Assembly (NCBI RefSeq): GCF_021155765.1
Contig: NC_060106.1
Span: forward strand, 11,868,031 to 11,932,030
Direction: 5' to 3'
DNA from: Diprion similis
Taxonomy: Eukaryota; Arthropoda; Insecta; Hymenoptera; Diprionidae
DNA length: 64,000 bases
The stretch's first letter is position 1. Every line of letters begins with the position of its first letter. The notes beneath the pieces are model-generated. The model had not been told where the DNA came from. It saw nothing but the letters and a program-made list of their open reading frames with translations, and ran no database searches. Below are positions 55,001 to 64,000 of this stretch, one piece after another. Position numbers and translations under genes: made by a program.

Positions 55001-55261
55001 ATGTGCATAATTTTTTTGATCCTGATCATAGTCCCAACGGCATTTGCAATCCATCAAAGTAAGTCGTCTATTTTGTTCCAAGCTTACATCGAATGTCAGG
55101 TTTTTTTTTTTCATTTTTATTTTTCTCTCTTTTCAGTTCCCTTTTTTACACATTTACGTAATTTATTGTACAGTAAATTTAAAGAAACTGAATCTTTTCT
55201 CGATGGATCTTGCCATAAAACTGAAGCAACAAACGGACTCACCCATGTCGTGACACAGCCG
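55001..55261 (+). CDS. Candidate small secreted peptide gene (first exons)
   Basis: An ATG at 55001 opens a 19-residue signal-peptide-like sequence (MCIIFLILIIVPTAFAIHQ) that ends exactly at a strong donor (GTAAGTC, exon 55001-55058, phase 1). A possible acceptor (TTCAG) precedes the ATG region near 54961. Two downstream acceptors keep the frame. One starts at 55137 and continues to a donor at 55261; the other starts at 55174 and reaches a stop at 55251-55253, giving a short basic Lys/Leu-rich peptide. No family is recognised. A signal exon ending at a donor is typical of neuropeptides, antimicrobial peptides and venom peptides, but chance cannot be excluded. Confidence 0.3.
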
Positions 55262-56439
55262 GTACGTTTCTCGGGTTTGATTGTGAGAATCATTACACAT
55301 TGCAAATGCATAGATTTCTCTCGTCGACTAATCATCCTTCAGAATGTCAAAAATAACAAATGACTCTTCATATTACATCAAAAAAAGCAAATTAAAGAAA
55401 AAAATCTTTTCAATGGAAAAATGCATCATTTGCAAGAAAGGTCAAGGTATACTTTAGATCGATAATAATTAGTTATGTGTGATTAGGGATACAGATAGTT
55501 TTATTTGTTTTGTGCTTACAGATGAAATTATAAAAGGAGTTTTACATGAGTATGCCATTCTGATGTCTCGTTTTTCTTAAACTCAATACCAAAATACATA
55601 TTTCCAGTACTGTCAGTTACATATCTTTTTGCGCTAATTGTTACTTGCTATTTTATTTAATAGTATGCGCAAGTATTTACACAGGTTATTTATGTTGTTG
55701 CGATTTTTGGATACTAATAGATCGAAGAAGCATTGACTAAGCTCGGCGCTATTGGTCATGTTTGGTAGTACGGTTTATTTCCTATAATTGTGATATGTTT
55801 TTGCTGTATGCAATCATATCAAGTATTGTATCGTTTTGTCAAAACATTGATTACACAAATCGTTATTTCTTGGTTCTTATTATAATTCGTTGAACTCTTA
55901 CGTAATATAATCTAATTTGAGCTACCAACCTCCTATTTTCTAGAGAGATATTTAGATTTAACAACGTAATATACGTTTGCGTGCTTAGTTATGCTTACGT
56001 TGGATATAAATACATGGAACTTAATTCAATATAACTGTTGTAATCTAATAATTTCAAATTGTTGTTGATTTAGGCTGAGTTTGGCTGAGTGGTTGTTTCC
56101 ATCGTATTACTTTTTTCTTTTGTAACGATGATTCGAGATTAAACCAAAGGCCTTGATTTATTGTTTTAAAGAAGTACTCATTGACGAGATTAAACCAGTT
56201 GTACCTCATATTTTGTAGTCTTGTAATTGCAATACATATACCCATATTACACAGGTAAAACGAAAGAAGGTTTTTTTAATTTAAATTTAAATGAATAAGT
56301 TTTGATTCTATCCATATATAATATTTACGTTGATAAATAAGTCTTCAAGTTTTCGGTGGATAGTATAATCAGCAAGTAGCAGCACATTGAAATAAAAAAT
56401 AAACTTTATCTAATAAGACTATGTTTTCGTTTATTATTT

Positions 56440-57410
56440 ACGTGGAAGAAATCAAAATTTGACATCTAGAACCGAGACTCAAAATTCGTACTGATACTTG
56501 GACTTTTAGGTATACATCCGACCCAGAAAACACATCTGCCGTCTGAAAAATGTTTGAAAGACGCCCTATGATCCGGAAAGACGTCTGACGGTATTGCCAC
56601 GAGACGCCTAAAACATGCCTTAAAAAGGTCGAAAAGATGGCGTATGCAACATTTTCCGACTTTAATTTAGCGCTCAAGAAGACATTTTGAAGACATGCTT
56701 CGTTGAACGACTTAGGGACGTCTTTCGACTGATGTTTTATGACGAAAATTATTGGCTGTTAGATAAATTTCCTAGCACAGACCAACGCAATGTAATGTTA
56801 TGGCTCATGAGTTTGTTAAATGCGAGGTCAAAGGTATACCATAACATTTGTTCGTGTCGATCTAGGCTTTAAAATTGTTGTAAGATGAAAACAGCTAATT
56901 CTTAATGGATATAAGTATCTGAAATCACATTAATTATTAGAGGTTAAGTATATACAGTAGGGAACCACAACAGTGTATAATGTGTGGAAAACCTATCGGT
57001 GATCTTAATCATTGCACACTTGCTCGTTTCGATGATAAAAAAAAAATTTTAATATTTTAACTACGAATGACGACTCATTGACCAGGGAACAATTAATGTA
57101 TGTACACGGTAAAGCAAATGTGCATAATGATTAAAAAGTTTATCTTTCCTTCAGTACTTCAGTTACATTGAGTTAGACGATCTACTTTATTCGAGATGGA
57201 GATCCATCTGACGGCGAGGAAGCGTAATAAAAAAAGACGGTTTCAAGACATCTTTTCGACGTATTAAAATCCAGGTCTCAAAATTATCCAAGGAAGAGAG
57301 TCTCGCTGCGTCTTTTTGCTTTGCGTAAAAGACGTCTTTGTCAAAATGTCTGAAAGACGACTTTACGACACGTACAATGTCTCGGGAGTCTTTCACATTA
57401 CGTAATTGCA
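56440..57410. repeat. Degenerate AGACGTCT-rich dispersed repeats
   Basis: Two clusters, 56440-56730 and 57190-57410, share words such as GAAAGACG, AGACGTCT, GACATTTTG and TCTCAAAATT in mixed orientations. Both also yield chance minus-strand frames. This looks like old copies of one repeat family with palindromic cores, not coding sequence. Confidence 0.45.
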
Positions 57411-58632
57411 CAACTCAAATATTAACGGACGAAATGTTTTCAAACGATTCCAGTAATGCGTACATATGTAAACTATAGGCTCGACGTGTCAAATGTTGGG
57501 ACTGTGAACACAACAAGTAATGTGAATCCAAAAGGGGATCATTAATTACAGTGCGACATGGTATTAAACCTTTACTCTTCCTTCCATTTGAATGAACTTG
57601 AATAGAATATTACATAGCCACCAGACTCGAGGAACTAAACGATAATGAAATTTAAATTTAATGTAAATACACAATGTGACGCACAGGTAAGGTCATAATT
57701 CACTATTCTCCCTTGGTCTTCAGACGTAGAGTTGTCATTTGCCAATATCTTTGAACTCAGTTCAAAGTTTACATCATGCAAACTCCAGCGTACAAAAAGA
57801 TTTCTGAAGCAGCTTGTATTGCTGTTATACGTTGTCTAAATATTTAAGCAAGCAACTGAAGCCTTTACTCTTCAGTTTCCATTTACTTATAACATATGCT
57901 AGTTTAATTTTCCATTCTACACTTTAATAGAGGCGGCACGCAGGAATTATGTACAACATGTGTTCTGTTAAATAACTAAAAAAGTAATAAACACAAGCAT
58001 AGGAAACATTTCATTTCATAGTAATTTTTTATTTTTATTTTGACACGGGTTCAACATCCATCAAGGCCATTTCATGACCATGTCAAAAAATCTACTGACA
58101 ATGCCTTGTCTGCTATCTTACAAGGATTCAAATCTTATCGTACTTCAATCTGTGTAAACATTAGTGTACTGTACACTTTGCTCGTTATGCAAAGGCTGTC
58201 ACAGAATTTTGTATAAAAATTTTAAAGATGGGTGGAAGTCGACAGGTATTCAAAGAAAGGGAATGAAGTTTCACTCTAATAATTATTTCATATTAGTAAA
58301 TGAAGGGGTACATTGTTCAAATGTCCAATTTATTGATTAACTGCCTGTTAAACTAGATGAGAGATGCCAGCACCTGACTTATAAGTCCAGCACTATTTAT
58401 ACATTGATTAAGATCAAATCATGATGTACTAAAAGAGAGAGAATAATTCTGACGATCATAGGAAAACTAGTTAGCCTTGTTTGTAAATAATATTCAGATA
58501 TGCATAAAAAAAATTTGGTTCTATTTCGAATTGTAATTCGTATCTCCTTACAAAAAATGTTATACATCATTAAATCTTGACTAGAACTATTAACAATGAA
58601 TGATCAGTAAAGTAGAATTACATCATCTTGAT

Positions 58633-59360
58633 TTATTTAGATTCTTTCACATTTTCTTTACCCCAGTCTTCAGAGATGTATGTTAACAAATCAGTAAGTC
58701 CTTCGAACTCTGTCCTACTCTGAGGTGGATCATTTTTTGATATCCTAGGCAACATTGAACCCATGGCTCTTTTGAACTCCTCTGCATTTGATGCTCCTGA
58801 AAATTTCCAAAGACCGTAACATAACATGCCGCAGCCCGTTACAGCGTACAATGTTCCCCAGCTTAGTGCTCTAAGAGCTAACGATGCTCCAGTTTCCGTC
58901 ATTGCTTTTGTCCCAGAAATGCCTTCTTGAAAGAACTTTGGATCCTGTCGTCGGGCTGCAATTACTGTCGTTCCAAAACCCAATGTTGCAGCTATTCCTG
59001 TTACAGCAGTCAGAAAAACTGCCGCTGAAGTCAGAAAAGATCAAGTCGTTGTTAAGAGATCTTGATCAAATCATTAAAATTTAGATTCTTATAATTATAG
59101 TATCATGATACGCTATATCTCTAAATATCTTATCAGGATATAATTTTTTTGAAAGGTATTCCTAGTCGGCAAATAAAGAGAGGTTATGATTGTGTAAATC
59201 TTCTTGAATATATCACACTATTTGCTATTATACACATGTTATCACCTTGAAATTTTTCCTTCTTCTTTTCCAACTCTTTTTCACTGCCTGACAGTTGCTC
59301 TGTGACAATTTTGGACGATTGATAGTTATCCGAAAGCCCATTTTCACCATCAGAAGCCAT
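58633..59360 (-). CDS. TMEM242: TMEM242 homolog, mitochondrial assembly factor
   Basis: In mammals TMEM242 sits in the inner mitochondrial membrane and helps assemble the ATP synthase c-ring and complex I. Minus exons 59360-59246 and 59024-58633 sum to 507 nt, or 168 aa, spliced in phase 1. The start MASDGENGLSD is the first ATG. The N-terminus is charged (ELEKKKEKF). A first hydrophobic segment (AAVFLTAVTGIAATLGFGTT) is followed by ARRQDP and KFFQEG, then the conserved GASLALRALSWGTLYAV running into a second hydrophobic segment (GCGMLCYGLWKFSG). The C-terminus is charged, with FKRAMGSMLPRISKN. Length and order match the family. It is head-to-head with vimar across about 700 bp, so a shared promoter is likely. 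Confidence 0.93.
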
Positions 59361-60073
59361 TTGTATCTTACCACTTTTATAAAGCGGTTGCTACGTCAGT
59401 AGCGTACTCTATCCATTGTTTCCTTAACTTTTTCGTAGGGAATTTTTTACTGAGACTAGCTAAGAACACTAAAAACTCACTAGGACAGAACAGAACTAGC
59501 CACGAACTCGGCAGCGTAAAAGAGATAAAACATTGTTGACAGCACTGGGAGTTAATATCGGAAACACAGAATTTGGAACGCACCCCTAGTAGTACCGTCC
59601 CCGTAGCGCATCGCCGAGAGGATTTCCAGTGTGTTTGAGAACGCACTATTAATGATTTATATTTAATGTAAAATTACGGAAATTTTAAGTTCAATGAGTT
59701 TATCGGTATTATTGATATCGTCGAAGCCCTGTTATCGTCGGGGATGAAATTGCGTGCGATATTTTTTCTTTGGATATGCACCGTAAAGCAGATTTTTTGC
59801 AGGGAATGACAACGGAGCCGCTTGCACGTTCGTCATGTTCCCAAATCTTTAGCGTCCGCCAAAGGGAGTATTAAATGAAGACGTCATCGACGCATGTCAA
59901 TTTTCTGAAGGCCGGCTATGTTCTGTCTTCCTATATCAACAAAACATTGTACCTTTCCACCTATATTTACATCACAAAAAAAAATGTTTTGATGGGTAAA
60001 AATTTATTTTTAAGTAACTAGCCACTAAATTAACCAAAATTGCACCAAAGAAGTTCGAAAGCACGTCATAATA
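59361..60073. promoter_or_regulatory. Presumed bidirectional promoter of TMEM242 and vimar
   Basis: Only 713 bp separate the two start codons. The region holds the second copy of a ~110-bp block (59467-59583) found upstream of the DED-TM-DD gene. DNA beside TMEM242 is GC-richer and the half near vimar is AT-rich. Promoter function is inferred from the arrangement. Confidence 0.5.
59467..59583. repeat. Dispersed block, copy B (upstream of TMEM242)
   Basis: This aligns in the same orientation with 31400-31509, sharing CACTAAAAACT, GGCAGCG, AAAAGAGATAAAA and GGAACGCAC. It has an extra segment (about ACACAGAAT) before the last word. It lies about 105 bp upstream of the TMEM242 start codon. Confidence 0.85.
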
Positions 60074-63000
60074 ATGGAAGGTAAGTTTGAAGGAATGTCG
60101 TTTTCAATACATTTCTCGCTTTCGATTCGCGAAAATATTTTCTATATTTCACAACTTGTTTAGCAATCTTTAATGTAACTGGAAACAATGATAATTCTCA
60201 CACAAATGGTCAGCCTATAATTCTACTTCAGCCATGTAAACATGTTTTTCATTTTCACATTGAAATCTATGATTCGTTATCACCTTAGATAATTTTTCAT
60301 TCCAAGAAATATAAGTATTTATAAGTTCAGCATTTTTTTTTACAATGTTTTCTTTCTGTAAAAAATGAAACTCACATTTTAATTGACAAAATCAAAAGTC
60401 TCAATTTTGACACCTGTGTTTCCAGTGTAAACGATGAAATCCATGTATACAGTTACGAGATGAAAAGAATAGCTTTCCGTTCATTAGCGTACAGTGAAAA
60501 CATACTTACAAAGAATTTTCACTGTTCCAGGGGAAACAACGCACAATATTGACAAACTTTTCGGGGAGTTGCTCGATGCCATTAAATCTGGGAATGAAAT
60601 TAAAGAAAATGGGATCACAAACATAATGAAAATACTGGACTCTCTGATTAACGTTAGCAAAACATCTGTCGGAGGTGATTATTATAAAACAGATTGAACA
60701 ACTTGAAATAAAACAGATTTGAAGTATTGATCTATCGAACTACTTATGTGTTTACGTTTAAATTTATAGAAACATTAGAGTTTGCAATTGATGATGTGTT
60801 CTTGACACTTCTCAAGCACGAGTCACCATTAATTGTTGCGAAAACTACTAGAGCGATAGCCGAAATCGCCAAGACCGATAGAGGACGAGAAAAATGTACA
60901 AATCCAGAATTGATTAAGGCTTTAGTAGAGTTATTGAAAGGAGAATATGATATTGACATTCTGACACAAGCATCTCGAGCTCTGGGAAATATTTGCTATG
61001 AAAATGGTGCGTATATAAATCAATTGCAGCCATATCATTGTGTAATTTATTTGTGCTACCTGTGGGTGTATGTTATATGTTATCTGATGTTCAATATGCA
61101 ATGGTCCTATTGAGAAATTAGACTCTGCTACATATTTTCTTTACTCTACATAAAACTTAATTATGAATGTTGTTTCCTCTGAATATAGACGTGGGAAAGA
61201 CATTGGTAGACCAGCAGAATGGATTAACATACATTTTAACAGCCCTGAAAATGGGAATAAGTTTGGCTGATGGTGATGGAGCTGCTGGATTGAGAAATGT
61301 TGCTGCTGGCTTTTTGCTGAACTTTCTTATCAATCAGACTGCCTTACAAAAGAAGGTAAACTGCTCAATTCAAATCCATTCGCACTTATATAGTAATTTC
61401 AACTTTATTAGCATTATACATTTTGATATTACAGAATAAATTTTACAGGCCTTGGATGAAAATGTGCTGTCAGTTGTTTGCAGTATTCTTGAAACTGATG
61501 GTACCACATCTGGCGAAGCTGCAACCCATGCCATGTTGATATTAGGAATATTAACCGATTTGGGGCAAGAGGTTCTAGATGAAAGATTAACTAAAATACT
61601 CGTTAATATATTAGCAAGCGATGCATCACCAGAATTATCAGAAATGTGCCTAGAGCTGTTACATGGGCAGGCAGAAAATGGTAAACCATCGGAGACAAAT
61701 ATTCTGATAATTTGAATCACATTCAAAAATAAACTTATGATATTTTTTCAATGCATCCTGTACTTTTACAATCTTCCATGTTTCATTACAGAAAGTACAA
61801 AATTATTACTAGCAAAAGCTGGTGTCTGTGAATTACTGTTAAAACTGTTAGAAAAACATGGACCACGCTGTACAGATGAAGAGGCACGATCGGTGTTGAA
61901 AGTCGCTTGTGATTTAATTGTCTTAATCCTTACCGGAGGTAAATATTTGATGCTAGTTATTCAACAAAGTGGTAGAGTATTTATCACCCATTCAAGTAAT
62001 TAACATGTTTAACCTGATTCAGTTTTATATGAATAGATCGTCAACAATGTCAATATTGTGTTTAAATTTGTTGACGAAATTAAAAACTCAAAATGTGCTC
62101 AGCTGAAAATGTGAAAATAACTTTACTATTATGCAGATGATAGCATGGATGTTCTCTACAACGGTAGCAATGGAGAAGTATATAAGAAGCTGGTCGACTG
62201 GTTGGAAAGTGATGATGAGGATCTGCAACTTGCGGCTGTTCTCGCAATGGGAAATTTTGCCAGGAGTGATACACATTGCGAGCTCATGGTTGCTCAAGGA
62301 GTACATCGAAAATTGTTGCGGCTTCTGAGCAAAAATGATAATAGAAACTGCCCCATAAGATTACAACATGCTTTGCTCAGCGCCCTCCGTAATCTTGTCA
62401 TTCCTTCCAGTAACAAAGCACTAGTATTAGCAGATGGTCTCGTCGATGTTGTTTATCCTATGTTAGATATTCCCACGTTTCCCGTAGTATTCAAACTGCT
62501 GGGCACATTAAGAATGGTCATCGATGGGCAACGTAAGCTTATTCAACATTATTTAATATTTTTTATTATCACATTTCTCTCATACATATCCATCTCTAGG
62601 TTAATGGAATGTAATCGTGCATGACAATGTGTAAAACTAGGTAGTCCTGCAATTATTTCAAACTAAAATTTTTTAATTTTGTACCATATGGTATTTAGAA
62701 GAGGCCGCGATTTCCTTGGGTAAAAGAGAAGATCTCATTAAAAGAACGGTTGAATGGTGTGGTACAGAGGATCATCCAGGAGTACAAGGTGAAGCCAATC
62801 GTTTGTTAGCTTGGCTAATCAAGAATAGCAGGTGAGCGTTATTTCAGTGATGAACAAGTTTTATTTTGAACACAATGAGTTGGGACGACTATTCCATGTA
62901 AGCTACGCATTGTTAATACGTCATTGAAATGATAATTATAGAAAAATCTTCTTTCAGAGATAAAGAAGTCGCATCGTTAATTATAAGTCACGGAGCAATT

Positions 63001-63486
63001 AAACATTTGATCAAAATGTTGACTGCTCAACATGCTTTAATGCAGAATGAGGCATTGCTAAGCTTGACTATACTGACAGCGATAAGCTTAGTGGAATCTC
63101 AAACACCTGTGATTGAAGCAGAGATCGGACCGACAATTCGCGATTTTCTTGATAAACATGGTCCTCAGATTGAGTCTCCCATAATTTATAATACCATAGC
63201 ATTGACCGATAACCTTGTAAAATCAGGTATGTGTTTCCAATGTTAAGAATGACAATCATATGGATTTTAAAATGAACCCTAAACGTATCACGTTTACATG
63301 TTTCATACGATTTTAGTCTTGACAACTATAAGAAATTTGATTTCAGATGTGATAAAAGAGCATTTGATAAAGTCGGCGTTGCCCGCGGCGTGGAAGAAAC
63401 TGCTTAAAATTCGTTCTGCAAACATTCCCGACTTGATGGAAAAAGTTATGCCACTATGCCTTTTGATGGGCGCAGAAATTGATTAA
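60074..63486 (+). CDS. vimar: Rap1 GTPase-GDP dissociation stimulator 1 (SmgGDS), vimar
   Basis: This armadillo-repeat chaperone or exchange factor acts on small GTPases with basic tails. Drosophila vimar also affects mitochondrial shape with Miro. Ten exons: 60074-60080, 60531-60674, 60770-61006, 61189-61355, 61449-61681, 61793-61938, 62137-62532, 62699-62831, 62958-63226 and 63347-63486. They sum to 1872 nt, or 623 aa, close to the Drosophila length. The first coding exon holds only MEG (two and a third codons), and the junction restores the frame to ETTHNIDKLFGELL. Armadillo-type helices run throughout, for example AKTTRAIAEIAKTDRGREKC, QASRALGNICYEN, GAAGLRNVAAGFLLNFL, LAAVLAMGNFARSD and ALLSALRNLVIPS. 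The end is VMPLCLLMGAEID. All junctions are GT-AG and phase-matched. Confidence 0.96.
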
Positions 63487-64000
63487 CTAATGAATACTGG
63501 TACGGGAATTGAGGGGGTGCAGATAAGGCTCCAACGAGTCTACAATTCGCGACCGACTTTACGAAACGGGCGATTGCACAAAAATCGCGGAACAAACTTT
63601 AGTAGAATCTTTAAATCTCTTTACTCTAGTAATTATATGAGTGTGTCTTACAATTATTACCCAGAGTTTTATCTAAAGTTTCGAATAAATGTCTCTTTGA
63701 GTCTGCATCCTCTTAAAGTTAGCAAATTCAGGTATAAAAAAAAAAAAGAAAAATTATGGATCCACGTAAAGTGTTATCTTTTCTGCCATAACACGTGTTG
63801 ATATTTCATACGTGTTCGAAACGATACGTATGTTTTACGTAACGATTACTGTTACCAGTAAAGTTTTAAACATCTTTAATACTTAATTCAATTAATAAAA
63901 AGCAAATAAAAAAAAAAAAAATTAATTGCACTTTTGAGGAGTTGACGTTTTTGCGAGCACTTAGATGAATCATGAATCAAACTTCCGACTAATGTTCTTA
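63487..64000 (+). other. vimar 3' flank
   Basis: This is AT-rich DNA after the stop codon, with AATAAA at 63684 and 63894 as candidate polyadenylation signals and a poly-A run at about 63908. No other gene is visible before the window ends. Confidence 0.5.

Larger units (their letters stand above)
37007..58632. other. Gene-poor 21.6-kb stretch
   Basis: No conserved protein-coding gene is recognisable between Baldspot and TMEM242. The stretch holds TA, CT, GA and hexamer microsatellites, an imperfect tandem repeat with homeodomain-like sites (40744-41015), a decayed LINE (41978-42662), two inverted copies of a CAGGGAA-rich repeat, clusters of AGACGTCT-type motifs, and a possible secreted-peptide gene near 55001. 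The remainder is AT-rich DNA where open frames are short, overlap on both strands and look random. Distal regulatory DNA for flanking genes, or long non-coding RNA genes, could lie here undetected. Confidence 0.55.

Overview
The window is nuclear DNA from an insect. It is AT-rich, genes are split by short GT-AG introns, and every recognised protein has an insect or animal ortholog. A hymenopteran (sawfly or wasp) seems most likely, but the order is an inference from overall look, not proven. Joining open frames across splice sites gives nine protein-coding genes. In each complete model the exon lengths sum to a multiple of three.

Layout: (1) approximated/ZDHHC14-18 palmitoyltransferase, minus, 4252-9793; (2) a BTB/C2H2 zinc-finger protein, plus, 14168-16355; (3) PCNA, minus, 17943-20302; (4) a two-RRM RNA-binding protein with a Pro-rich N-terminus and an acidic C-terminus, minus, 21325-23956 (first exon not found); (5) eIF4E, plus, 26234-28044; (6) a DED-transmembrane-death-domain protein, minus, 29359-30958; (7) Baldspot/ELOVL6 fatty-acid elongase, plus, 33612-37006; (8) a gene-poor 21.6-kb stretch, 37007-58632, with simple repeats, a decayed LINE, other dispersed repeats and a candidate secreted-peptide gene; (9) TMEM242, minus, 58633-59360; (10) vimar/RAP1GDS1, plus, 60074-63486. 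Genes 1/2, 4/5, 6/7 and TMEM242/vimar form four head-to-head pairs.

The genes do not form a pathway. They cover palmitoylation, transcription, DNA replication, RNA binding, translation initiation, death-fold signalling, lipid elongation, mitochondrial assembly and small-GTPase handling.

The points most worth a second look are: (a) a protein with the FADD domain order (DED then DD) but with a long linker that carries a strong transmembrane segment; (b) an app exon in which use or non-use of one phase-matched donor swaps the conserved C-terminus for about 236 residues of Tyr-Pro-Arg-Cys repeats; (c) a block of about 110 bp present in two head-to-head promoter regions 28 kb apart; (d) an imperfect tandem repeat carrying CTAATTAG homeodomain-like sites; (e) a tRNA-derived SINE in a PCNA intron, a TTAA-flanked mini-MITE and other dispersed repeats.
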